Shown here piece after piece: positions 34,363 to 42,916 of a stretch of 64,000 bases of DNA. Location: contig NC_011071.1 in the NCBI RefSeq assembly GCF_000020665.1, positions 3,524,501 to 3,588,500 on the forward strand, in the 5' to 3' direction. The stretch's first letter is position 1, and each line of letters opens with the position of its first letter. The notes beneath the pieces were generated by a model, which saw nothing but the letters and a program-made list of their open reading frames with translations, searched no databases and was not told the origin of the DNA. The position numbers and the translations under genes are program-made. The DNA is from Stenotrophomonas maltophilia R551-3. Its GTDB lineage: Bacteria > Pseudomonadota > Gammaproteobacteria > Xanthomonadales > Xanthomonadaceae.

Positions 34363-34776
34363 TCAGCAGCCGGCCGGCTTGTAGGTGGCCAGATCCGCGT
34401 GTGCAGAGCAATTCCACGCGCCCGAGCCATTGCGGGTCAGCGTGATGGTCTTGCCCGCAACCTTCGGATTGCCCTTCAGGGTGCAGGTAATCGTCTGACC
34501 CGAGGCGGCGTTCCAGGCGCCAGTGGCAGCGATGGCGCAACGCGGGGTGCTGGTATTCAGACCGAGGTCAGCCGGAGCGGCCGAGCCAGTCTTGGTACCC
34601 GACTGGATACCTTCTTCGAAGGCGGTGACGCCGCCACGGATGTCGGCAAGGCCGGCAGTAACCTGCGACTTGGCAACATAGTTCTGGTAAGCAGGCAGCG
34701 CGATGGCGGCCAGAATGGCGATGATCGCAACAACGATCATCAGTTCGATAAGGGTGAAGCCCTTCTGGTTCTTCAT
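34363..34776 (-). CDS. pilA: Major type IV pilin PilA
   Basis: A 137-residue prepilin. The leader is MKNQKG, cleaved before [20 protein letters not shown] with Glu+5. The globular head has four cysteines, the last pair ([17 protein letters not shown]) forming the expected C-terminal disulphide loop. GGGGAT precedes the start at six to seven bases. A sigma-54 promoter lies about 100 bp upstream, and a strong terminator follows, as expected for an abundant transcript. The mature protein ends in Cys, so it lacks the C-terminal Ser modified in some Pseudomonas pilins. Confidence 0.95.
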   Translation of the reverse strand: MKNQKGFTLIELMIVVAIIAILAAIALPAYQNYVAKSQVTAGLADIRGGVTAFEEGIQSGTKTGSAAPADLGLNTSTPRCAIAATGAWNAASGQTITCTLKGNPKVAGKTITLTRNGSGAWNCSAHADLATYKPAGC

Positions 34777-34874
34777 TGGTACATCCCCAAGATAGTGGTG
34801 GTTGATTTCAGCGCCCAGGATCGAGCCAGCCTGCTAGCTGGTTGAGCGGGTCCTGCGCCCTGCGGGTGGATCAA

Positions 34875-34890
34875 CGCAGGTTGCGTGCCA
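34875..34890 (-). promoter_or_regulatory. Sigma-54 (-24/-12) promoter of pilA
   Basis: Read on the minus strand the site is TGGCACGCAACCTGCG, which matches the consensus TGGCACG-N4-TTGC with the GG and GC at correct spacing. It predicts a start near 34865 and a leader of about 90 bases. It lies in the 354-bp pilA-pilC gap (34777-35130), where I see no other gene. PilR is the expected activator. Confidence 0.8.
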
Positions 34891-35130
34891 ACTCTGGCAC
34901 ACCCCCCCCTGGATTTCCCCGGGCTCATGATGGCATCAATTTCGCGGATGGGAACCCCCCGGATGCGAATCTGCGACGGACGCGGCAATGTGACGCAGTG
35001 CGTCACCTTTGGTCGACCCCCGGCACGAAAGTGCATCGCAGGCCGTTCCCGAACTGCCCAGATGACCATGAACCCGCTACCATCAACAGCTAGACGCCCG
35101 CCCGGGGATGGCGGGTCTTGGGGAGCCAAC

Positions 35131-36390
35131 ATGTCTGTCAGTCGCAGTGCGATCAAGAAGGTACCCGTGGCACGCAGTACCACGGAGTTGCAACCGTTTG
35201 TCTGGGAGGGGACCGACAAGCGGGGCGTGAAGATGAAGGGCGAACAGGCCGCCAAGAACGCGAATCTGCTGCGGGCCGAACTGCGACGCCAAGGAATCAA
35301 TCCTGGCACAGTGAAGCCTAAGCCAAAGCCCCTGTTTGGGGCAGCTGGCAGCAAGATTTCGGCGAAGGACATCGCGTTCTTCAGCCGCCAGATGGCGACA
35401 ATGATGAAATCCGGCGTGCCCATTGTCGGCGCCCTGGACATCATCGCGAGCGGGCACAAGAACCCGCGCATGAAAAAGATGGTTGACTCCGTGCGTACCG
35501 ACATCGAGGGCGGGTCCTCCTTGTATGAGGCTGTCAGCAAGCATCCGGTGCAGTTCGACGAGCTCTACCGCAACTTGGTGCGTGCAGGCGAGGGGGCGGG
35601 TGTACTTGAAACGGTGCTGGACACCGTCGCCACCTACAAAGAGAACATCGAATCCCTGAAAGGCAAGATTCGCAAAGCGCTCTTTTATCCCGTCATGGTC
35701 ATGGCGGTAGCGCTCTTGGTCAGCAGCATTTTGCTCGTTTGGGTTGTTCCGCAATTCGAAGATGTGTTCAAGGGCTTCGGCGCCGAACTACCTGCCTTCA
35801 CTCAGATGATTGTCAACCTATCCAGATTCATGGTGTCCTGGTGGTGGTTGATACTGATCGTTTTGGTAGGCGGCATTGTTGGGTTGATCGCCTCCTACAA
35901 GCGTTCTCCGAAGATGCAGCACTGCATGGATCGCCTGGTCCTGAGGGTGCCAGTCATCGGCCAGATCATGCACAACAGTGCCATTGCGCGCTTCGCCCGC
36001 ACAACTGCAGTGACCTTCAAGGCAGGTGTGCCGCTTGTGGAAGCATTAGGCATCGTCGCTGGCGCCACGGGCAATACCGTTTACGAGGACGCCGTACTAC
36101 GCATGCGGGACGACGTTTCGGTCGGCTATCCGGTCAACGTGTCCATGAAGCAGACCAACCTGTTCCCGCACATGGTCATCCAGATGACTGGCATCGGCGA
36201 AGAGGCCGGCGCGCTGGACGCCATGCTGTTCAAGGTGGCCGAGTACTATGAGCAGGAGGTCAACAATGCCGTTGATGCCCTGAGCAGCCTGCTGGAACCG
36301 ATGATCATGGTATTCATTGGTACCATCGTCGGCGGCATGGTCATCGGCATGTACCTGCCGATCTTCAAGCTCGCTTCCGTCGTCGGATAA
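35131..36390 (+). CDS. pilC: Type IV pilus inner-membrane platform protein PilC
   Basis: A 419-residue GspF/PilC-family protein that couples the PilB motor to pilin insertion. Two repeated cytoplasmic domains (about 75-200 and 280-400) are separated and followed by membrane helices. Family features are FSRQMATMMKSGVPIVGALDI in the first and ARTTAVTFKAGVPLVEAL in the second, plus GEGAGVLETVLD and GEEAGALDAML. The ATG at 35131 follows GGGGAG at seven bases; the frame is open 246 bp upstream without PilC character. It heads a pilC-pilD-coaE operon, divergent from pilA. Confidence 0.96.
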   Translation: MSVSRSAIKKVPVARSTTELQPFVWEGTDKRGVKMKGEQAAKNANLLRAELRRQGINPGTVKPKPKPLFGAAGSKISAKDIAFFSRQMATMMKSGVPIVGALDIIASGHKNPRMKKMVDSVRTDIEGGSSLYEAVSKHPVQFDELYRNLVRAGEGAGVLETVLDTVATYKENIESLKGKIRKALFYPVMVMAVALLVSSILLVWVVPQFEDVFKGFGAELPAFTQMIVNLSRFMVSWWWLILIVLVGGIVGLIASYKRSPKMQHCMDRLVLRVPVIGQIMHNSAIARFARTTAVTFKAGVPLVEALGIVAGATGNTVYEDAVLRMRDDVSVGYPVNVSMKQTNLFPHMVIQMTGIGEEAGALDAMLFKVAEYYEQEVNNAVDALSSLLEPMIMVFIGTIVGGMVIGMYLPIFKLASVVG

Positions 36391-36397
36391 CACATAC

Positions 36398-37261
36398 ATG
36401 GCTTTTCTCGACCAGCATCCCGGCCTCGGCTACCCCGCCGCGGCCGCCCTGGGACTGCTGCTGGGCAGTTTCCTCAACGTTGTCATCCTGCGGCTGCCCA
36501 AGCGGCTGGAGTGGCAGTGGAAGCGCGATGCGCGCGAAGTCCTGGAGGAGCCGGACTTCTATGAACCACCCCCTCCGGGGATCGTGGTCGAGCCGTCACA
36601 CTGCCCGCACTGCAAGCACAAGCTGAGCTGGTACGAGAACATCCCCCTGTTCAGCTGGATCATCCAGGGCGGCAAGTGCCGGCACTGCAAGGCGCCGATC
36701 TCGCTGCAGTACCCGCTGGTGGAGGCGCTGACCTCGGTGCTGGTGCTGGCCTGCGTCTGGCAGTTCGGCTTCGGCTGGCAGGGCTTCGGCGCCATCGTGC
36801 TGACCTGTTTCCTGATCGCTCTGTCCGGTATTGACCTGCGCACGCAGCTGTTACCCGACCAGTTGACCCTGCCGCTGATGTGGCTGGGGCTGATAGGCAG
36901 CATTGACAACCTGTACATGCCGGCCAAGCCCGCTCTGGTGGGTGCGGCGGTGGGTTACCTGTCGCTGTGGACGGTGTGGTGGCTGTTCAAGCAGCTGACC
37001 GGCAAGGAAGGCATGGGCCATGGCGATTTCAAGCTGCTGGCCGCACTGGGCGCCTGGTGCGGGTTGAAGGGCATCCTGCCGATCATCCTGCTGTCGTCGG
37101 TGCTGGGCGCCATCATCGGCTCGATCTGGCTGTACAGCCGGGGCCGTGACCGTGCCACACCGATCCCGTTCGGCCCCTACCTGGCCATCGCCGGCTGGTT
37201 GTACTTCATGTGGGGCGCTCCCGTGGTGGAGCAGTACCTGCTGATGAGCGGGCTGCGCTGA
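36398..37261 (+). CDS. pilD: Prepilin peptidase / N-methyltransferase PilD
   Basis: A 287-residue inner-membrane aspartic protease that cleaves prepilin leaders and methylates the new N-terminus. The cytoplasmic loop has two CxxC pairs (CPHCKHK and CRHCKAP) as in the bifunctional form. The catalytic aspartates are in SGIDLRTQLLPD and GMGHGDFKLLA. About eight hydrophobic segments. Starts 8 bp after pilC and ends 11 bp before coaE. It should process both pilins here. Confidence 0.96.
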   Translation: MAFLDQHPGLGYPAAAALGLLLGSFLNVVILRLPKRLEWQWKRDAREVLEEPDFYEPPPPGIVVEPSHCPHCKHKLSWYENIPLFSWIIQGGKCRHCKAPISLQYPLVEALTSVLVLACVWQFGFGWQGFGAIVLTCFLIALSGIDLRTQLLPDQLTLPLMWLGLIGSIDNLYMPAKPALVGAAVGYLSLWTVWWLFKQLTGKEGMGHGDFKLLAALGAWCGLKGILPIILLSSVLGAIIGSIWLYSRGRDRATPIPFGPYLAIAGWLYFMWGAPVVEQYLLMSGLR

Positions 37262-37272
37262 GGGGAGTCCCC

Positions 37273-37884
37273 ATGAGCCGCTATGTGGTGGGCCTGACCG
37301 GCGGCATCGCCTCCGGCAAGAGTGAAGTGACCCGGCGCTTCGAGGCGCTGGGGATCGTGGTGGCCGACGCCGATCTGGCCGCACGGGCCGTGGTCGCCGC
37401 CGGCAGCCCAGCCTTGGCCCGCATCGCCGAGCGTTTCGGCGCCGACATGCTGCTGGCCGATGGCGGCCTGGACCGGGCCCGGCTGCGCGCCCACGTGTTT
37501 GCCGACCCGGCCGAGCGGACGGCGTTGGAGGCCATCACCCACCCGGCCATCCGCCTGCTGATGCAGCAGCAGTGCGAGCAAGCTGAGAGCCCCTATGCGA
37601 TTGCCGCGATTCCGCTGCTGACCGAGGTGGGTGGGCGGAAAGCCTACCCGTGGCTGGACCGGGTGTTGCTGGTGGATGCGCCCGAAGCCGTGCAGCATGC
37701 GCGGCTGATGCAGCGCGATGGCATTGATGCCGCGCTGGCCGACCGGATGATTGCTGCGCAGGCCAGCCGCGCGCAGCGGTTGGCGCTGGCCGATGACGTG
37801 GTGGTCAATGACGGGCAGCCGGAGGACCTGCAGGTGCAGGTGGAACAGCTGCATGCGCGGTATCTGGGGTTGGCCGGGGGGTGA
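37273..37884 (+). CDS. coaE: Dephospho-CoA kinase
   Basis: A 203-residue kinase that adds the 3'-phosphate to dephospho-CoA, the last step of CoA synthesis. P-loop GLTGGIASGKSEV at 7-19, and AIPLLTEVGG and DRVLLVDAPEAVQHARLMQRDG are typical. The ATG at 37273 follows GGGGAG. Presence behind pilD is the conserved arrangement in gamma-proteobacteria. Confidence 0.96.
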   Translation: MSRYVVGLTGGIASGKSEVTRRFEALGIVVADADLAARAVVAAGSPALARIAERFGADMLLADGGLDRARLRAHVFADPAERTALEAITHPAIRLLMQQQCEQAESPYAIAAIPLLTEVGGRKAYPWLDRVLLVDAPEAVQHARLMQRDGIDAALADRMIAAQASRAQRLALADDVVVNDGQPEDLQVQVEQLHARYLGLAGG

Positions 37885-37889
37885 GGCCT

Positions 37890-38042
37890 GGTTGCCGGCC
37901 AGCGGCCGGCACTACCGGAGTGCATCCACGCATGGCGTGGATCTACTGATTGGGCATCCATGCGCGAAGTGGATCTACTGTAGAGCCGAGCCCATGCTCG
38001 GCTCCGGGAGCCCAAGGCAGCCGAGCATGGGCTCGGCTCTAC
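37890..38042. repeat. Cluster of five GTAG-type hairpins
   Basis: Three inverted monomers end in CTAC at 37915, 37946 and 37978. A facing pair covers 37980-38042 with GAGCCGAGC/GCTCGGCTC stems. This fills the whole gap between the convergent coaE and histidine kinase genes and is the first repeat seen after the pil/glycan region. Confidence 0.85.
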
Positions 38043-38060
38043 AACGGCGGCACCTACCGC

Positions 38061-39428
38061 TTACAACGGCTTCGGCGAGAACGTCAGGGTGGCGATCACG
38101 CCGCGTTCGCCGCCGGGGCGCACGCTCACCTGCCAGCCGTACAGATCGCACAGGCGGCTGACGATCGACAGGCCGATACCTCCGCCCTGCGAGTGGCCGG
38201 CATGGGTGCCGCGGTAGCCACGCTGGAACAGCTTGGCCGCGTCTTCCTCACTCAGGCCCGGGCCACTGTCGGTCACCGACACCGAATTGGTGCCGACGAA
38301 CACGCGTACTTCGCCATCCTGCGAGTACTTCACCGCATTGCCGATCAGGTTGCCCAGCGCCACCGACAAGGCGGCTTCGGGTGCGTCGATGACCAGGTTG
38401 CGCTCGCCTTCCAGCAGCAGCTCCAGCGGCTTGCCGCCCAACTGCGCGCGATGCGCGTCCAGCAGCTGCTCGGCCACGCGGGCCACGTTGCTGGTGCCCT
38501 GCCCGCGCTCGTTGCGCGACAGCAGCAGCAGCGCGCCGATCAGGTCGCTGCACTGCTGTTCGGCGCGCTGGATGCGCTGCAGGCGCTGCAGTACCTTCTC
38601 GTCCAGGCCGGGCCGGGTCAGCAGCAGTTCGGTAGCGCCACGGATCACCGCCAGCGGCGTGCGCAGTTCGTGGCTGACGTCGGCGTTGAACTCACGGTCG
38701 CGCTGCACCACTTCGGTCAGCCGCGAGGAATAGTCGTCCAGCGCCTGTGCCAGCTGCCCCACTTCGTCGTCGGGGAAGCGTGGCGCCAGGGGTTCCGGGT
38801 CACTGGTGCCGCCGCGATAGGCACGCAGCCGCGCGGCCAGGTCCGACACCGGCTTCATCACCTTCGACGCCGACCACCAGCCCAGCACCAGCGACAGCAC
38901 ACTGAACACCAGCACCGACAGCACCAGCGCGCGGTTGAGCTGCTTGCCACCGCGCACGCTGTCGGTCATGTCATAGGCGAGGAAGAACCAGGCGTCAGGC
39001 GTCTTGCGTACCGCCAGCTTGTAGGAATACGCCTCGCCGTGCTCATCACCGCTGACGCTGTGGATGCCATCGGAGAAGCCGGCCCATTGCGCGCGCTCTT
39101 CGCGCACCCGGTCGAATTTGTCCTTGGAGTACGCGTACGCCTTGATCTGCAGCACGGGGGCATCCGGGTTGTGGCCCGGATGTTCGTAATAGCGCCGCGC
39201 GTACTCGTCGATGTTGCGGTTCATCAACTCTTCCACCAGCTGGTTTTCCACGCGAAGGCGGGCCCAGTTGGTGGCGAACGCGAACAGTGTTGTCAGGCAG
39301 AAGCCCAACAACACGAACGACACGATGATGCGGCTGCGCAGGCGCCGCCGATACGGCGTACGCCGGCGCTCCCCCTTGGCTGCCACGGAATCAGGCTTCC
39401 GGGGTGGCGATGCGGTATCCGATGCCAT
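38061..39428 (-). CDS. Sensor histidine kinase, ColS-like
   Basis: A 455-residue inner-membrane kinase. Helix 1 is about 30-50 (IIVSFVLLGFCLTTLFAFA), a periplasmic domain of about 130 residues follows, helix 2 is near 185-205, then a HAMP domain. The HisKA box VSHELRTPLAVIRG and ATPase motifs GNAVKYSQ, DSGPGLSE and GGGIGLSIV are intact. Genes for a ColR/ColS system lie near the pil cluster in Xanthomonas as I recall, and the pair looks like it, but the name is not proven. The start overlaps the regulator stop by 38 bp. Confidence 0.8.
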   Translation of the reverse strand: MASDTASPPRKPDSVAAKGERRRTPYRRRLRSRIIVSFVLLGFCLTTLFAFATNWARLRVENQLVEELMNRNIDEYARRYYEHPGHNPDAPVLQIKAYAYSKDKFDRVREERAQWAGFSDGIHSVSGDEHGEAYSYKLAVRKTPDAWFFLAYDMTDSVRGGKQLNRALVLSVLVFSVLSLVLGWWSASKVMKPVSDLAARLRAYRGGTSDPEPLAPRFPDDEVGQLAQALDDYSSRLTEVVQRDREFNADVSHELRTPLAVIRGATELLLTRPGLDEKVLQRLQRIQRAEQQCSDLIGALLLLSRNERGQGTSNVARVAEQLLDAHRAQLGGKPLELLLEGERNLVIDAPEAALSVALGNLIGNAVKYSQDGEVRVFVGTNSVSVTDSGPGLSEEDAAKLFQRGYRGTHAGHSQGGGIGLSIVSRLCDLYGWQVSVRPGGERGVIATLTFSPKPL

Positions 39429-40068
39429 GGCGGGTCTGGATCAGCGGTACTTCAAACGGCTTGTCGACCACCGCACGCAGGCCATGGATATGCACGCGCA
39501 GCGAATCGGAGTCGGGCAGCTCCTCGCCCCACACGCGGGTTTCCAGCTCCTGGCGGGTCACCACGGCCGGGGCCGCTTCCATCAGCGCCTGCAGGATCTT
39601 CAGCGCGGTCGGGTTGAGCTGCAGCAGCTTGCCCTGGCGGCGCACTTCCAGCGTATCCAGGTTGTATTCCAGGTCGCCGGTTTCCAGCACGCGGGTCTGC
39701 ACGCCCTTGCCGCGACGCGACAGGGCGTTCAGACGCACTTCCACTTCCTGCAGCGCGAACGGCTTGATCAGGTAGTCGTCGGCACCGGAATCGAAACCCG
39801 CCAGCTTGTTGTCCAGCGAATCGCGGGCGGTCAGCATCAGTACCGGGGTCTGCTTGCGCGCTTCATTGCGCAGCTTGCGGCACACTTCGATGCCGTCCAT
39901 GCCTGGCAGGTTGAGATCCAGCACGATCGCGTCGAACTCGTGCACCACGGCCAGATGCAGGCCGGTGACCCCGTCAGCGGCGAAGTCCACCGTATGCCCG
40001 CGGTCCTCCAGGTAGTCGCCCAGGTTGGCCGCAATGTCGCTGTTGTCTTCGATTACCAGGATTCTCAC
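39391..40068 (-). CDS. OmpR-family response regulator, ColR-like
   Basis: A 225-residue regulator. Receiver domain: ILVIEDNSDIAANLGDYL with the acidic pair, VLDLNLPGMDG with the phospho-Asp at about 51, and DDYLIKPFAL. The C-terminal winged helix (LQLNPTALKILQALM...SDSLRVHIHGLR...QTRHGIGYRI) is OmpR/PhoB-type. I start at the GTG at 40068 with GAGG five bases upstream. It lies 8 bp after a small exported-protein gene and upstream of its kinase, so it forms one operon with them. Confidence 0.85.
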   Translation of the reverse strand: MRILVIEDNSDIAANLGDYLEDRGHTVDFAADGVTGLHLAVVHEFDAIVLDLNLPGMDGIEVCRKLRNEARKQTPVLMLTARDSLDNKLAGFDSGADDYLIKPFALQEVEVRLNALSRRGKGVQTRVLETGDLEYNLDTLEVRRQGKLLQLNPTALKILQALMEAAPAVVTRQELETRVWGEELPDSDSLRVHIHGLRAVVDKPFEVPLIQTRHGIGYRIATPEA

Positions 40069-40076
40069 TGTCACCT

Positions 40077-40547
40077 CTAATTGACTGTTCTGCCGGCGCG
40101 CATGACCTGGCCCATGTCCTGCTGTGCCCGTTCTTTCTGCCGGGCGCGTTCGGCAACGGTCATGCACTGCGTGGTGGTTCGGTTGGAACCAATGGGCTTT
40201 TCACGTTGGCATATTAGACGACTATCTTCACGCGCCTGTGTCAAAACTGTGTTCACGACCTGCTGATCGTTGAAGACCTGGGTTTGTACCGGTTCAGGCA
40301 TGGCCTCACGCGTGGGGTACTGCTCGACCGCACCACGCATGCGCCCCAACGCCTCGCTGACGCGGGCACGCTCATCCTGCTTCAGTTCCGAATAGGTCTC
40401 GCCATCCTTGAGCTCCACCTCGATACGCGCGATCTGCTGCTGCAGCGGCTGCCCGGGCACGAAGATTTCCTTGCCCTTGGATGCCGATGCGGTACTGGCC
40501 AAGGCGAGTCCCGACACCAGGACGGCCGTCATCAAAGCCTGTTTCAT
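40077..40547 (-). CDS. Small exported protein of unknown function, paralogue A
   Basis: A 156-residue protein with a signal peptide ending near ASA (about residue 22), so periplasmic or secreted. It is mostly helical. The C-terminal third holds NDQQVVNTVLTQAREDSRLIC, then GSN and QCMTVAERAR with two cysteines spaced for a disulphide. The next gene upstream encodes a paralogue with the same motif. I recognise no named family. Eight bp separate it from the ColR-like gene, so it is co-transcribed with the two-component system. Confidence 0.75.
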   Translation of the reverse strand: MKQALMTAVLVSGLALASTASASKGKEIFVPGQPLQQQIARIEVELKDGETYSELKQDERARVSEALGRMRGAVEQYPTREAMPEPVQTQVFNDQQVVNTVLTQAREDSRLICQREKPIGSNRTTTQCMTVAERARQKERAQQDMGQVMRAGRTVN

Positions 40548-40636
40548 GGCAAACAAATCCTTGTCTGTAGTGAATCCCGACTCTATTCGCACCGCCTTCA
40601 CGCCAGCAAGTGCCAATCGGCCGGGTGGAAAGGGCC

Positions 40637-41113
40637 TTATCGCGAGCTGGCTGGATTGAAATTGTTGAAGGTGCGCTGGTCATTCAGAAGCGCCTTGCCC
40701 TTCTCTTCGATCCGGCGGCGCTCGGCCACGGTCAGGCAGCGGCTCTTGGGCATGTTGCTGCCGGTGCTGCGGGTGTGCTGGCAGATCTGCCGGCTGTCCT
40801 CGTGGGCGCGGGTGAGCAGGGTGTTGATCCGCTCCTGGTCATTGAAGACTTCGCCCTGCACCGGTGCCGGCAGCTCCTGCAGGCTCTGGTGGTCGCCCAT
40901 CCGCGCGGTGATGCGGGCCAACGCCTCCCGCACCTGGACGCGATCGTCGGCGGAGATTTCGCTGTAATCGCCATCGTCCAGGGCCTTTTCGACCCGGCGC
41001 ACCTGTTCGGCCACCGGCGACTGCCGGTCCATCTGTACCACCGATTTTTCCGGCTTGGCCGCAGCGGCCCCGGCCAGACCCAGCAACAACGCGATCATCG
41101 TGATGCGGTACAT
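40637..41113 (-). CDS. Small exported protein of unknown function, paralogue B
   Basis: A 158-residue protein with a signal peptide (MYRITMIALLLGLAGAAAA). GGAGG precedes the start at six bases. Its C-terminal third reads VFNDQERINTLLTRAHEDSRQIC, then TGSNMPKSRC and LTVAERRR, closely matching paralogue A; the N-terminal halves also align (VRRVEKALDDGDYSEI against IARIEVELKDGETYSEL). First gene of the four-gene operon ending with the ColS-like kinase. A role in sensing or stress at the envelope is possible but unproven. Confidence 0.75.
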   Translation of the reverse strand: MYRITMIALLLGLAGAAAAKPEKSVVQMDRQSPVAEQVRRVEKALDDGDYSEISADDRVQVREALARITARMGDHQSLQELPAPVQGEVFNDQERINTLLTRAHEDSRQICQHTRSTGSNMPKSRCLTVAERRRIEEKGKALLNDQRTFNNFNPASSR

Positions 41114-41194
41114 CGCCAGCCTCCGATCCATCCAGGAACGATGGGCGCACTGTACGGCCGTCACGCGGCCTCCACAAGGGGCCTTCGGCAGGCA

Positions 41195-41229
41195 TAAAAA
41201 AGACCCAGGCGGTGCCCCCGCCTGGGTCT
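41195..41229 (-). terminator. Rho-independent terminator of rimK
   Basis: On the minus strand a perfect 12-bp stem (AGACCCAGGCGG/CCGCCTGGGTCT) with a 5-base loop is followed by six or seven Ts. It is 130 bp past the rimK stop and ahead of the paralogue-B operon. No gene is seen elsewhere in 41114-41358. Confidence 0.85.
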
Positions 41230-41358
41230 GAAGTTGTATCCCGATACCGATCCTGCTGAGAGGCAGAGCTGCGGTTCGCTGAAGGCTACGCCCGCCCCGA
41301 TTAAAGGCGTGTTAAAGCCGGCCTCACTTGCCCATGAGAATCACAACCAACTGAAATA

Positions 41359-42237
41359 TCAAGGTTTTCTCAGCTTCTCGACGTGTTCGATGATCCGCGT
41401 GGCCACGTCCACTCCGCAGGCGGCCTCGATCCCTTCCAGCCCGGGCGTCGAATTGATTTCCAGCACCAGCGGCCCGCGTGCGGAGCGGATCAGGTCCACC
41501 CCGCACACCGACAGGCCCAGTGCCTTGGCCGAGCGCACCGCCACCTGCTGCTCGGCGCGGCTGGCCTTGGCCGCCACGGCGGTCCCCCCGGCATGCAGGT
41601 TGGAACGGAAGTCGCCTTCCGGCGCCTGCCGCTGCATCGAGGCCACCACCTGGTCGCCCACCACGAAGCAGCGCAGGTCGGCGCCCTTGGCCTCGCCAAT
41701 GAACTCCTGCATCAGGAAGTTGGCGTACAGCCCACGCAGGGCCTCGACGATGCCGCGCGAGGCGCTGGCCTTCTCGGTGAGGATCACGCCACGGCCCTGG
41801 GTACCCTCGTTGAGCTTCACCACGTGCGGCGGCGGGCCGAGCATGGACAGCAGGTCGACGGTGTCGTCGGGGTTGTCACCGAACACGGTGACCGGCATGT
41901 CGATGCCCTTGGCCGCCAGCAGTTGGTGCGCGCGCAGCTTGTCGCGCGAACGCAGGATCGCATCGGACGGATTGGGGGTACGCGCGCCCATCAGCTCGAA
42001 CTGGCGCAGCACGGCGGTGCCATAGCGGGTGATCGAGGCGCCGATGCGCGGGATGACCATGTCCACGCCGGTCATCGGCCGGCCCTTGTAGTGCATCGAG
42101 AAGCCATCGGCGGCGATGCGCATGTAGCAGCGCAGCGGGTCGAGGATGCGTACGGTGTGGCCGCGCGCGCGCGCCGCCTCGACCAGCCGGCGGGTGGAAT
42201 ACAGGGTGCTGTTGCGGGACAGGATGGCGAGCTTCAT
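41359..42237 (-). CDS. rimK: Ribosomal protein S6 glutamate ligase RimK
   Basis: A 292-residue ATP-grasp ligase that adds glutamates to the C-terminus of ribosomal protein S6; related enzymes make polyglutamates. The start [18 protein letters not shown] is typical, as are [14 protein letters not shown] (ATP-grasp lid), [21 protein letters not shown] and [13 protein letters not shown] with the Mg-binding Glu and Asn. Length matches RimK. It stands alone with its own terminator. Confidence 0.92.
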   Translation of the reverse strand: MKLAILSRNSTLYSTRRLVEAARARGHTVRILDPLRCYMRIAADGFSMHYKGRPMTGVDMVIPRIGASITRYGTAVLRQFELMGARTPNPSDAILRSRDKLRAHQLLAAKGIDMPVTVFGDNPDDTVDLLSMLGPPPHVVKLNEGTQGRGVILTEKASASRGIVEALRGLYANFLMQEFIGEAKGADLRCFVVGDQVVASMQRQAPEGDFRSNLHAGGTAVAAKASRAEQQVAVRSAKALGLSVCGVDLIRSARGPLVLEINSTPGLEGIEAACGVDVATRIIEHVEKLRKP

Positions 42238-42368
42238 CGCAGCGGGATCGGACGGCAGGCGCGCAGCATAGCGCGGGCGTGTGGCGGGTGGATGATGCCG
42301 TGCGGCGTGGCTTGGCCGGCAGCAGCCGGCACACTGCGCGGACCTGTTCAGTGCGCATGGAGCGGCCG

Positions 42369-42791
42369 ATGACGATCACCGTGTTTCCGCGATTTTCCGA
42401 AGTGGACGTGCTTGGCCACGTCACCAACACCGCCCTGCCCGTCTGGTTCGAGGAGGGTCGCCAGGAGATCTTCCGCCACTTCAGCCAGGAGGCCAGCATG
42501 CGTGACCTGACGCTGATCCTGCGCCGCTACGAGATCGACTTCCTGCAGCAGATCCAGGCCGGCCATGAGGTGCGCATCGAGACCCGCATCGAGGCCATCG
42601 GCCGCTCCTCGCTGTCGATCGTGCAGCAGGCGTTCCAGTTCGAGGCCCTGGTGGCCAGCGGGCGCTGCGTGATGGTGCATTTCGACTACACAGCCAACGC
42701 CTCACGCGCCATTGATGCGGAGCAGCGTCGGGCGTTGTCGGGGCTATTTACCGAGGAGTATGCGCAGCTGATGCAAGCGGAAGGCACATGA
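42369..42791 (+). CDS. Acyl-CoA thioesterase, hotdog fold (4HBT family)
   Basis: A 140-residue protein. The start of the hotdog fold reads [28 protein letters not shown], where Asp and GHV(T)N are the usual 4-hydroxybenzoyl-CoA thioesterase-like motif. The later [12 protein letters not shown] also fits. Substrate is unknown. I use the ATG at 42369 because GGAG lies six bases upstream; an ATG four codons earlier has none. Divergent from rimK. Confidence 0.8.
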   Translation: MTITVFPRFSEVDVLGHVTNTALPVWFEEGRQEIFRHFSQEASMRDLTLILRRYEIDFLQQIQAGHEVRIETRIEAIGRSSLSIVQQAFQFEALVASGRCVMVHFDYTANASRAIDAEQRRALSGLFTEEYAQLMQAEGT

Positions 42792-42916
42792 GTCATCCGG
42801 AAATCCGATCATCCGCACTCAGTACTGCCCGCAGCCCATTTCTTCAGCTTTTCCAGCGCTTTCCCGGCCTGCATCCACGACGCATGCCGGAACCTCCTTG
42901 TTTGATTCGAAGCGGC

